A stretch of 64,000 nucleotides of DNA, from assembly GCA_947629905.1 (NCBI GenBank), contig CANRFM010000011.1, forward strand, positions 1-64,000, in the 5' to 3' direction. The position numbers and the translations under genes are program-made. The notes beneath the pieces are model-generated. The model ran no database searches, was not told where the DNA came from, and saw only the letters and a program-made list of their open reading frames with translations. The DNA comes from an uncultured Clostridia bacterium. GTDB taxonomy: Bacteria; Bacillota; Clostridia; Oscillospirales; Ruminococcaceae. Numbering within the stretch: the first letter of the stretch is position 1; the number at the start of each line of letters is the position of its first letter. Below are positions 54,881-63,592 of this stretch, piece by piece.

Positions 54881-55291
54881 TGCACACCCTTGGCACACCA
54901 TCCGTACACGCCTGTTTTGGCTATGTATAGGCTTTGCACGTCTGCACGTCTTTTTATTGAGTTGCTATTATATTATATATATTATTCTATACCTGCCGTC
55001 GCATTTCACGACATCAGCCTAAGTATACCCTAATTCAGGGTATACCACACTGTTTTATTATGTAGTTTTGTATTCTGTCAAAGGGTGTTCATCAGAGTTA
55101 CACCCTTTCAGATATTGTAAAACTGTCATTTTAACAGTTTTAATAGAAATACAGATATTATATTTACATAAATGGAAAAATATGGTATAATATAATATAT
55201 ATAATAGCAACAAAGAAAAAAGACGTGCAGACGTGCAAAGCCTATACATAGCCAAAACAGGCGTGTACGGATGGTGTGCCAAGGATGTGCA
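54881..55291. repeat. Non-coding inverted-repeat element, right copy (~75-bp near-perfect arms)
   Basis: Left arm (54881-~54955) is the reverse complement of the right arm (~55217-55291) with one mismatch seen (ccaagGgtgtgca / ccaagAatgtgca position). The AT-rich TATAATATAATATATATAATAGCAA flanks are also mirrored. Confidence 0.88.
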
Positions 55292-55332
55292 GTATAATAT
55301 AAGGGGGTCGCATCCTGCTACCCCCTTTATAC

Positions 55333-56562
55333 TTAGGCTTGTATCATCTTTTTCAGCCGCTGCATGGCTTCCTTCGTGTTCTCCCGGTCACCGAATGCCG
55401 TGAGCCGGAACCAGCCGTCACCGTTCTTGCCGAATCCTGCGCCCGGTGTGCCGACCACAGCAATTTCAGACAGCATCTTGTCAAAGAAACTCCAGCTATC
55501 CATATTGTCCGGACACTTGAACCAGATGTACGGCGAATTGATGCCGCCCGTGAACGCAATGCCCAGCTCCGTGAGCGTTTCAGCCATGATGCGGGCATTT
55601 TCCTGATAGTAGGCGATGTTCTCCCGTATCTGCTTCTGCCCCTCCGGCGTGAATACTGCCTCGGCAGCACGCTGTACGGGATAGGACACACCGTTGAACT
55701 TCGAGCCCTCTCGCCTGTTCCAGAGCTGTTTCAGGCTGACTTCCGTGCCGTCGGAGGCTGTCGCTTTCAGCTCGGACGGCACGACCGTATAACCGCAGCG
55801 CACACCCGTGAAACCTGCCGTCTTGGAGAGGGAGCACATCTCAATGGCAACTTCCTTTGCGCCCTCTATCTGGTAAATGCTCCGGGGCAGCTCCGGCTCG
55901 CTGACGAAAGATTCATAGGCAGCATCAAACAAGATCACAGCCCCGTGTGCCTTGGCATAGGCGATCCATTCGGCAAGCTGTTCTTTCGTGTAGACCGAAC
56001 CCGTGGGATTATTCGGGGAGCAGAGGTAGATGATGTCCGGGAATACCTGCTTCCCGTCCAGTGCATAACCGTCCGCAGAGGGCATTGCTGCAAAGCCGTT
56101 GGCTTCGTTGGAATCGGCATAGACAATTTTTCTGCCGCTCATCAGGTTAGAATCCACATAGACCGGATATGCCGGGTCTGTCACCAGCACAATATTATCA
56201 TCCCCGAAAATGTCCACCAGATTGCCGCAGTCAGACTTTGCGCCGTCGTTGATGCGAATGTCATCTGCCGGCACATCTGCCCCGAAACTCCGGTAATACC
56301 CGGCAACCGCTTCCCGGAGGAAGTCATAGCCCGCACCGCTGTCCTCGTAGCCCCGGAACGTCTCCTTGACACCCATTTCGGCAGCGGCTTTCTGCATCGC
56401 CTCCACCACCACAGGCGCAAGCGGCAGTGTCACATCGCCGATACCCATGCGGATGAGTTTTGCCTCGGGGTTGGCTGCCTGAAAGGCTTTTACCTTTTCG
56501 GCAATGCGGATAAAGAGGTAATTTTTTTCCAGTTTCAGATAATTTTCATTGACCTTGATCAT
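55333..56562 (-). CDS. dapL: LL-diaminopimelate aminotransferase
   Basis: MIKVNENYLKLEKNYLFIRIAEKVKAF...RMGIGDVTLPLAPVV...YLCSPNNPTGSVYTKEQL...SLSKTAGFTGVRCGYTV. Confidence 0.95.
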   Translation of the reverse strand: MIKVNENYLKLEKNYLFIRIAEKVKAFQAANPEAKLIRMGIGDVTLPLAPVVVEAMQKAAAEMGVKETFRGYEDSGAGYDFLREAVAGYYRSFGADVPADDIRINDGAKSDCGNLVDIFGDDNIVLVTDPAYPVYVDSNLMSGRKIVYADSNEANGFAAMPSADGYALDGKQVFPDIIYLCSPNNPTGSVYTKEQLAEWIAYAKAHGAVILFDAAYESFVSEPELPRSIYQIEGAKEVAIEMCSLSKTAGFTGVRCGYTVVPSELKATASDGTEVSLKQLWNRREGSKFNGVSYPVQRAAEAVFTPEGQKQIRENIAYYQENARIMAETLTELGIAFTGGINSPYIWFKCPDNMDSWSFFDKMLSEIAVVGTPGAGFGKNGDGWFRLTAFGDRENTKEAMQRLKKMIQA

Positions 56563-56563
56563 C

Positions 56564-57445
56564 TTAACAGCTCCTTACAAAATGAATTTCATGTTCCATC
56601 CGGGAAAGGTCGATCTCCCCGTCAAACACGTGTGTTGCCGTTCCGGTCATCATCACCGTGCCGTCCGGCTTGTAGAGAATGCGCAGGTCGCCGCCCCGCA
56701 GCTTGACGGTGATTTCTTCGCCCTGCTGACAGAAGCCGTTCAGCACGGCAGCCACGGCTACTGCACAAGCCCCCGTCCCGCAGGCAAGGGTCTCCCCGCT
56801 GCCACGCTCCCAGACACGCATAGAGAGCGTGTGCGCATTCAGCACCTTGACGAATTCCGTATTGATGCGCTCCGGAAACAGCGGATGATGCTCGAACCAC
56901 GGTCCGACCGCCGCAAGGTCGATCTCCATCGGGTCTTGTTCCGTGAACACCACGCAGTGCGGATTGCCCATAGAGATACAGGTGACGGTATAGGTCTGCC
57001 CCTCTACCGTAAGGGATTGCTTCACGAACTGTTCGCCCTCTGCCAGTACGGGGATGTCCTGCGGTTTCAGGATCGCCTTGCCCATATCGACCGTTGCGCT
57101 GACTGCCTTGCCGTTCTCGATCTGAAGCGTTATGTACTTGATGCCGGACTTCGTCTCCACGGAAAGCGTGGGGCTCTGGACAATGCCGTGTTCGTAGGCA
57201 TACTTGCCCACGCAGCGGATACCGTTGCCGCACATCATGCCCTCTGAACCGTCCGCATTGAACATCCGCATCCGGCAGTCCGCCTGATCGGACGGCAGGA
57301 TCAGGATCAGCCCGTCTCCCCCGATGCCGAACCGCCTGTCACTGACAGCCACAGCCACTGCACGAGGGTCGGCGGGCAGCTTCTCCGCAAAGCAGTTGAC
57401 GTAGATATAGTCATTGCCGATGCCGTGCATCTTGCTGAATTTCAT
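56564..57445 (-). CDS. dapF: Diaminopimelate epimerase
   Basis: MKFSKMHGIGNDYIYVNCF...FNADGSEGMMCGNGIRCVGKYAYE...ACGTGACAVAVAAVL. Confidence 0.96.
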   Translation of the reverse strand: MKFSKMHGIGNDYIYVNCFAEKLPADPRAVAVAVSDRRFGIGGDGLILILPSDQADCRMRMFNADGSEGMMCGNGIRCVGKYAYEHGIVQSPTLSVETKSGIKYITLQIENGKAVSATVDMGKAILKPQDIPVLAEGEQFVKQSLTVEGQTYTVTCISMGNPHCVVFTEQDPMEIDLAAVGPWFEHHPLFPERINTEFVKVLNAHTLSMRVWERGSGETLACGTGACAVAVAAVLNGFCQQGEEITVKLRGGDLRILYKPDGTVMMTGTATHVFDGEIDLSRMEHEIHFVRSC

Positions 57446-57727
57446 GCACATCATCCTTTCGCTGAATTGCAGACCATGCAAGACCTGCTCTTTCTATTAT
57501 AAACCATTCCCGCCGAAAAAGCAAGGGGGAGCAGCATTTTTTATACAATTCCTGCCGGACAAATCCCTGTTACATCCGTCAAATTGCATGAATATCGTAC
57601 AAGTATATGTACAAAATTAACAAAAAATTTGTAACCTCTTGCAGTATTTGTATATTTGTGCTATAATAAAATAAGATAATTTCGCCGGTCGCAGATCAGC
57701 TGCACCGCAACAAAAGGAGTAACGAAT

Positions 57728-58684
57728 ATGGCTGCAAAGGTTTGTTATGTGTGCGGCAAAAAGCTGCATGGAAATGGCGTGAGCTGCACCAACTGCGGTG
57801 CACATCAGTGGCGTGAGGGTACCGACAAAATGGGCGTGGAGCAGCTCAAGGAATATGCGGATGAGGAATTCCGTCAGGGCAAGCTCGGCACAAGTGAAGC
57901 ACATACCCAGCACACAGAAAAGGCAATGTTCCTCTATTCCATTATCGCCGGACGTATCAGTGATATGGCACCCCGTCTCGAAGATATTGACACAATGGAA
58001 CGCTGCGTGCATATGCTCGACTATATCCTCATGCAGGAGCGCCGTGCCGGTTTCAGCGGGGATGAAAGACGGCAGGCACGCTATAAAGATTTGATGGATC
58101 GCATTTCCAACGCAAAGGACAATCTGCTCTATGACCGCATTGAGAAGTCCCGCAAGCGTGATGAGGAGAATGCTGCCCCTGCCGCTGCACAGGCTGCGCC
58201 CTCTGTACCGGATAAGCTCGATGAACTGGTAGACTATGCGATCTTCACGGTTTCCGAAATGGATGAAATGGGTACATGGACATTCCTCGGCAAGCCGAGA
58301 AGCAAGAACTACATGATCAGTATGTTCAGCTTCCTGCGTGAGATCAAGGATCAGATCCCGACCCTCGAACAGAAAGAGCGGGAAGTCCTGCTGCACGTGA
58401 TGTTTCAGGTTGCTGACAGCTATGAGAAAGGCACGTATCCTTTCCCGCAGGATCCGACACGTGCCATTGACTGGCACATGGAGGCTGCCAACAGAGGTCT
58501 GGTGCTCAGTCAGCTTGCCATCGGGGATATTTACCTCAAGGGCAGCGGCGGTATGCGCCCGCAGCTCGAAAAGGCGCTCGAATGGTACGAAAAAGCACTC
58601 GCTGCCAACAGCTCCCCGAAAATCAACGAATACGCAGAGGCTGCGATCGAACACATTCGCTATACCATGCGCACAGGCGGTTGA
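57728..58684 (+). CDS. Zinc-ribbon / Sel1-like repeat protein
   Basis: CYVCGKKLHGNGVSCTNCGAHQW zinc ribbon; C-terminal Sel1-like AIDWHMEAANRGLVLSQLAIGDIYLKGSGG...ALEWYEKAL. Confidence 0.75.
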   Translation: MAAKVCYVCGKKLHGNGVSCTNCGAHQWREGTDKMGVEQLKEYADEEFRQGKLGTSEAHTQHTEKAMFLYSIIAGRISDMAPRLEDIDTMERCVHMLDYILMQERRAGFSGDERRQARYKDLMDRISNAKDNLLYDRIEKSRKRDEENAAPAAAQAAPSVPDKLDELVDYAIFTVSEMDEMGTWTFLGKPRSKNYMISMFSFLREIKDQIPTLEQKEREVLLHVMFQVADSYEKGTYPFPQDPTRAIDWHMEAANRGLVLSQLAIGDIYLKGSGGMRPQLEKALEWYEKALAANSSPKINEYAEAAIEHIRYTMRTGG

Positions 58685-58741
58685 TACATTACCCGGTACA
58701 GAAAAAACTGTACCGGGTTTTTGTGTTTTTGCGGCATGAAA

Positions 58742-58772
58742 AACCCCCTCTGCTTTGAGAGGGGGCAGTCTT
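58742..58772. terminator. Bidirectional terminator between convergent genes
   Basis: CCCCCTCTgctttgAGAGGGGG. Confidence 0.75.
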
Positions 58773-59905
58773 TATAGCTTGTTCTTTTCCTTTTCCAGTA
58801 CAGCGATCAGGTCGTCGATCGAATCGGTTTTCGCAATTTCAGGATTGATCTTTCTGCCCTCTTTGGCGGCACGCAGTTCTCCGGGGTTCAGAATGTCGTC
58901 AATATTCGGTGCCGATGTCCTTGCTGCCGCAGGAATGGCAGAGGCAGCAGGTTTTGGTGCGGGTGCAGGTGCGGGCGGTGTAGGCGGTGTCGACTGTACC
59001 GGCTTTGCAGGCTTGGGGGCAGGGGCATCCGGGGTTTTCTCATGTGTCGGGACGTAGGCAGGTTTTTCCGGGGGTGTCTCCGGCTTCTTGGCTGCCTTTT
59101 GTTCGGCTGCCTCACGCTGCACACGCTCAATATCCTCCTGCTGCACCTTCTTGAATTTCATGGTGCGCTCCTGTACGGCTTTCTGGTAGGGGGAATTTTC
59201 GTTGACAGGCTTTTCAGTAAAGTTCCCCTGCAGGGCGGATTTCTTCTTTTCTATCGATGCCATCGTTCCGGCAGTAGACTGTTCCGGGTCAAAGAGCGGG
59301 CTCTGCTTCTTGGCAGTTTTCCGGAGCATCTGATCGGTCTCTTCCTCGTCAAACTGGAAGTCCTCGTCATCAAAATCATCCTGACTGCTTTTTGCGATCT
59401 TCACAAGCAGCATAATGATCAAAATCACGCACGGCACGACAAGCAGCAGCATCAACCCGGCAACCGATGTAGCAAATGTCACATAGGCATACAGCTCCTT
59501 GCTGGCACGGGTACATATCGCAAAGATATTTTCACGGGGGATACTCAGCTCATTACCCTGCTCCACAGCCGTTCCGGGGAAATAGCTTGTCGAGCCGTCC
59601 TCATTCACGGTGATCTGGTAAATATCCCGCAGCGCAACATGGTTGTCCGCCAGATAGCACAGCACCTTTGCACCGGGGGAAAGGCTTGTATTGGGGGAAT
59701 TTTTAGCGAAAACAAGAGAGTTTTGCGGAATATCCGGCTCCATGTCGGTCTCTTCGTGCAGATACAGGTAATAGCCGAACACTTCCGGGATACGGTCTCC
59801 TGAAAAAATCACATTCACGGTCACAGTCGCTGCCACAACAAGCAGCAATACAATGACGACCAGCACGGCAAAGACAGAGCCTGCTTTTTTCTTGGGTGTA
59901 CTCAT
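58772..59905 (-). CDS. Signal peptidase I-like (S26) membrane protein with long cytosolic tail; probable loss of catalytic Ser
   Basis: MSTPKKKAGSVFAVLVVIVLLLVV...ETDMEPDIPQNSLVFAKN...GAKVLCYLADNHVALRDIYQIT...ENIFAICTRASKELYAYVTFATSVAGLMLLLVVP, then acidic/Pro-rich tail. Confidence 0.7.
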   Translation of the reverse strand: MSTPKKKAGSVFAVLVVIVLLLVVAATVTVNVIFSGDRIPEVFGYYLYLHEETDMEPDIPQNSLVFAKNSPNTSLSPGAKVLCYLADNHVALRDIYQITVNEDGSTSYFPGTAVEQGNELSIPRENIFAICTRASKELYAYVTFATSVAGLMLLLVVPCVILIIMLLVKIAKSSQDDFDDEDFQFDEEETDQMLRKTAKKQSPLFDPEQSTAGTMASIEKKKSALQGNFTEKPVNENSPYQKAVQERTMKFKKVQQEDIERVQREAAEQKAAKKPETPPEKPAYVPTHEKTPDAPAPKPAKPVQSTPPTPPAPAPAPKPAASAIPAAARTSAPNIDDILNPGELRAAKEGRKINPEIAKTDSIDDLIAVLEKEKNKL

Positions 59906-60065
59906 GTGCGTTCTCCTTCCGGTTTTTCTGATGACATTTACTATTATAACACAAGCCGCTGCATTTTGCAAGTGCTTTCCGAAAAAAATATGGAAATCTC
60001 TCTTCCCTTTTCTGCCGGCATTTTTTCCGGTCTCCCCGCATAGGATGCAGCAAGGGGGGAGAAAC

Positions 60066-60347
60066 ATGGAAGAAGCAATGGTAGAGATACCCGGAACAGA
60101 GGCGGAAAACGGCTGGCAGCCCCCCGTTGTGAAGGCTGCCCCTGAAGCACCGCCCTGCCCGGCGGCGGATGTGTTTTTCATGCAGTATGCAGTCTGTATC
60201 CTGTTGCTGACGGCGGTTCTGGTGCTGCGTGTGCTGGATGCGGGTACATTCGGGAACACGCTCGAGACGTTCCGGAACCATACCGCCTGTCCGGACGAGC
60301 CGTGGGTCACGGGGCTGTTCCGGTACATAGGCAGCCTGTGGAGCTGA
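60066..60347 (+). CDS. Small single-TM protein upstream of M50 peptidase
   Basis: 94-aa ORF, TM FFMQYAVCILLLTAVLVLRVL; 10-bp overlap with the M50 gene. Confidence 0.6.
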   Translation: MEEAMVEIPGTEAENGWQPPVVKAAPEAPPCPAADVFFMQYAVCILLLTAVLVLRVLDAGTFGNTLETFRNHTACPDEPWVTGLFRYIGSLWS

Positions 60348-60883
60348 AATGCGGAAACTGCCGGATCGTCGTGGATTTCGGGTTTCCGGCAATGGCGGCT
60401 GTGATGCTGCTCTGGGGGCAGGAAATGCTCCGGCAGATGTTCTGGGTGTGCGTGCTTCATGAATTGGGGCACGCACTTGCCATGCGGCTGACCCATGCGG
60501 GGATACGGGAGATACGCCTGTATGCGGCAGGTATGCAGATGCGCACGAATACGGTCTTGTTAAGCAGTCAGGCGCTGACAGCGGTCTACCTCAGCGGTCC
60601 TGCTGTCAATCTTTGCATGGCTGCCTTGCTGCACGGCACGGAGACGGGGCTGCTGCATTTGTGTATGGGGGTGTTCAATCTGCTGCCGTTCCGGGTACTG
60701 GACGGCGGTGCTGCGCTGCGGTGCGTACTGGAGCAGAGCCCGAAGCTGCTGCGTATGCTGAACTGCTTTTGTATTCTGTTGGCAGCAGGGCTTGCGGGGG
60801 CTGCGTTGGCGGTCGGGCTGCGCAATCCGGCGGTATACTGTATGGCTGTCTACCTTGCGGTCTGTGAAATTTGTGCAGAATAA
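60338..60883 (+). CDS. M50 family site-2 protease-like membrane metallopeptidase
   Basis: VLHELGHALAMRL (HExxH) and NLLPFRVLDGGAALR (NxxPxxxLDGG); GTG start. Confidence 0.85.
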   Translation: MELKCGNCRIVVDFGFPAMAAVMLLWGQEMLRQMFWVCVLHELGHALAMRLTHAGIREIRLYAAGMQMRTNTVLLSSQALTAVYLSGPAVNLCMAALLHGTETGLLHLCMGVFNLLPFRVLDGGAALRCVLEQSPKLLRMLNCFCILLAAGLAGAALAVGLRNPAVYCMAVYLAVCEICAE

Positions 60884-61028
60884 CTAAAAACAGCCTGTTG
60901 AAATATCATATTTCCTAAAAATTGCTGTATTCCATTGCAAAATGTATGATTCAATGGTATAATAACAATATGGGGCTTTCGTGTGAAAGACCGCAGACCG
61001 TGAAATCTCAACAAAGGAGCAAACCACT

Positions 61029-63104
61029 ATGAACCAATTCCATGCAGGCAATATCCGGAATATTGCCATCGCCGGACATCACAGCTCCGGTAAGACCTCA
61101 CTCGCCGAAGCACTGCTCTATCGGGCAAAGGCTTCCGACCGTTTCGGAAAAATTGCCGACGGCACGACCGTCTGTGACTATGACCCCGAAGAGATCCGCC
61201 GCAAGGGTACGATCTCGACAACACTGGCAGGTTTTGCCTATGAGGGCAACTGGATCAATCTGCTCGACACGCCGGGTATTCTCGACTTTGCCGGGGAGCA
61301 GCTTTCAGGCATTACGGCTGCCGATACGGTGCTCATTACCGTTTCCGCAAAATCCGGTGTAAGTGTCGGCACGAAAAAAGCCTACGCCGCTGCCAAGGCA
61401 CTCGGCAAGTCTGCCATGTTTGCCATCACCAAAATCGATGATAAGGATGCCAATTTCTATAATGTACTCACGCAGCTCAAGACCGTGTTCGGTCCTACCG
61501 TCTGCCCGGTCGTTGTGCCTGTGCTGAAAAATCACGAGATCGGCTCGTTCGTGAACCTGATCGAAATGCAGGCATATGCCTACGACAAGTCCGGCAACGC
61601 TGTACCGCAGGAACTGCCTGCCGAAATTTCCGATGACAAGGAATACCGTCTGGAAGGTCTGAAAGCTGCCATTTCCGAAGCCGTTGCCGAAACGGATGAA
61701 GCCCTCATGGAGAAATTCTTCGAGGGTGAGGAATTCACGCAGAAGGAGCTGACCGACGGCATCCATGCTGGTATGAACAGCGGACTGATCACGCCTGTGG
61801 TCTGCACATCTGCCTTTACACTGGCGGGCGTGGATATGCTCCTGAAAGAGTTTGGCTTGCTCGTTCCGGCTGCCAATGAAGTTGCTCCGGCACAAGCTGT
61901 CTGCCATGACGAACTGGAAGAAATTCCCTGTGACCCCGATGCGCCTTTGGCTGCGCTCGTGTGCAAGACGGTCGCTGACCCGTTTGTGGGCAAGATGTCC
62001 TACCTGAAGATCCTCTCCGGGAAGATCTCTTCCGACTCTGCCGTTGTCAATTCGAGAACGGGCGCAGAGGAGAAGCTCGGCAAGCTCTACACGTTGCTCG
62101 GCAAAAAGCAGACCGAGATCAAGTCCGCCGAAGCCGGGGACATCATTGCCGCTGTCAAGATCTCAGCGCTGACAGGCGATACGCTCTGTGCGCCGTCAAG
62201 AGTTGCCGCTGCCCTGATGCCGGCATTCCCGAAGCCGTGCTATTCCATGGCTGTCCGGGCAAAGCAGCAGGGCGATGAGAGCAAGATCGCATCCGGGATG
62301 CAGCGCCTTGTGGAGGAAGACCCGACTTTGACCTACACGCAGGACCCGCAGACCAAGGAAATGCTGCTCAGCGGTCTGGGCGAACAGCATCTTGAAATTG
62401 CAGTTTCCAAACTCTCCGCCAAATTCGGCGCAGAGGTGAAGCTCTCCAAGCCGCAGGTCGCTTACCGGGAGACCATCCGCAAGAAGGTACAGGCAGAGGG
62501 CAAGCACAAGAAGCAGTCCGGCGGTCACGGGCAGTATGGTCACGTGATCATGTCCTTTGAGCCGTGCGTGAGTGATACGCTTGTGTTTGAGGAAAAGGTG
62601 TTCGGCGGTTCCGTGCCGAAGAACTACTTCCCCGCAGTCGAAAAGGGCTTGCAGGAGTGCGTGCAGAAGGGCGTTCTGGCTGGCTGTCCGGTAGTCGGAC
62701 TGAAAGCGATCTTGCTGGACGGTTCGTATCATCCGGTCGATTCCTCGGAAATGGCATTCAAGATGGCAGCTTCCATTGCCTACCGGGAGGGAATGCGTGC
62801 GGCAGACCCTGTCATGCTTGAACCGATCGGAACGCTTAACGTCACAGCACCGGATGAAAATACCGGAGACATCATGGGTGAGCTGAACAAGCGCCGTGGC
62901 AGAGTGCTCGGTATGGAGCCTGCCGGCAAGGGTGAAACGACCATCACCGCCGAAGTGCCTATGCGGGAGATGCAGGACTTTGCGCTGTACCTGCGGCAGA
63001 CAGCAAGGGGCATGGGCAGTTTCACGCTGGAATTTCTGCGGTATGAGCCGCTTCCGGCTAATCTGCTGACTGAAGTCATTGCTTCTTTGGCTGCGAATGC
63101 GTAA
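61029..63104 (+). CDS. Elongation factor G-like paralogue
   Basis: IAIAGHHSSGKTSLAEALLY, RRKGTISTTLAGF, LLDTPGILDFAGE; EF-G domains III-V (HGQYGHVIMSFEP..., GELNKRRGRVLGMEP). Confidence 0.93.
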   Translation: MNQFHAGNIRNIAIAGHHSSGKTSLAEALLYRAKASDRFGKIADGTTVCDYDPEEIRRKGTISTTLAGFAYEGNWINLLDTPGILDFAGEQLSGITAADTVLITVSAKSGVSVGTKKAYAAAKALGKSAMFAITKIDDKDANFYNVLTQLKTVFGPTVCPVVVPVLKNHEIGSFVNLIEMQAYAYDKSGNAVPQELPAEISDDKEYRLEGLKAAISEAVAETDEALMEKFFEGEEFTQKELTDGIHAGMNSGLITPVVCTSAFTLAGVDMLLKEFGLLVPAANEVAPAQAVCHDELEEIPCDPDAPLAALVCKTVADPFVGKMSYLKILSGKISSDSAVVNSRTGAEEKLGKLYTLLGKKQTEIKSAEAGDIIAAVKISALTGDTLCAPSRVAAALMPAFPKPCYSMAVRAKQQGDESKIASGMQRLVEEDPTLTYTQDPQTKEMLLSGLGEQHLEIAVSKLSAKFGAEVKLSKPQVAYRETIRKKVQAEGKHKKQSGGHGQYGHVIMSFEPCVSDTLVFEEKVFGGSVPKNYFPAVEKGLQECVQKGVLAGCPVVGLKAILLDGSYHPVDSSEMAFKMAASIAYREGMRAADPVMLEPIGTLNVTAPDENTGDIMGELNKRRGRVLGMEPAGKGETTITAEVPMREMQDFALYLRQTARGMGSFTLEFLRYEPLPANLLTEVIASLAANA

Positions 63105-63111
63105 CAACAGA

Positions 63112-63142
63112 CCCTCCTCCGGCATGGAGGAGGGTGATTTTT
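63112..63142 (+). terminator. Terminator after EF-G-like gene
   Basis: CCCTCCTCC-ggcat-GGAGGAGGG then TGATTTTTG. Confidence 0.75.
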
Positions 63143-63199
63143 GTCTGTATGCCGCATGGGGCTTGACAAATCCGGAAAAATCATGTATACTATACTATA

Positions 63200-63548
63200 G
63201 TGAGCAGACTATGCGGCAGCGGGAACGTTTTCAGGTTCACGAGGAAAGTCCGGGCATCACAGAGCAGGATAGCTGCTAACGGCAGCCGAGGGCGACCTTA
63301 GGGCAAGTGCAACAGAAAAGAGACTTCTGCCCCTGCGGCGGTAAAGGTGGAATGGTGAGGTAAGAGCTCACCGGAGTGCAGGAGACTGCACTGCCGTGTA
63401 AACCCTATCCGATGCAACGCCTATTGGTGCTGCCCGTCTTAACGCTGGCTCGGCGGACGGTACAGCAATGGCGGCTCAAGCGGTACGGCGACATACCGCT
63501 CAGATAAATTGCCGCACACGACAGAACCCGGCTTATCGGTCTGGTCAC
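63200..63548 (+). ncRNA. rnpB: RNase P RNA (bacterial)
   Basis: GAGGAAAGTCCGGGC core, ACAGAACCCGGCTTAT, P1 pairing GTGAGCAGAC/GTCTGGTCAC. Confidence 0.96.
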
Positions 63549-63578
63549 GGCTGGCAGCGGAAGCTGTCAGCCTTTTTT
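63549..63578 (+). terminator. rnpB terminator
   Basis: GGCTGGCAGC-ggaa-GCTGTCAGCC-TTTTTT. Confidence 0.9.
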
Positions 63579-63592
63579 CACAGGAGGCATAT

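Noticed and set aside
55058-55282. 74-aa minus-strand ORF
   Set aside because: Falls inside the palindromic element and is explained by its repeat sequence.
54881-55291. Classic IS or transposase-bearing element
   Set aside because: The element is ~411 bp with no transposase ORF; MITE-like or origin-like interpretations fit better but are unproven.
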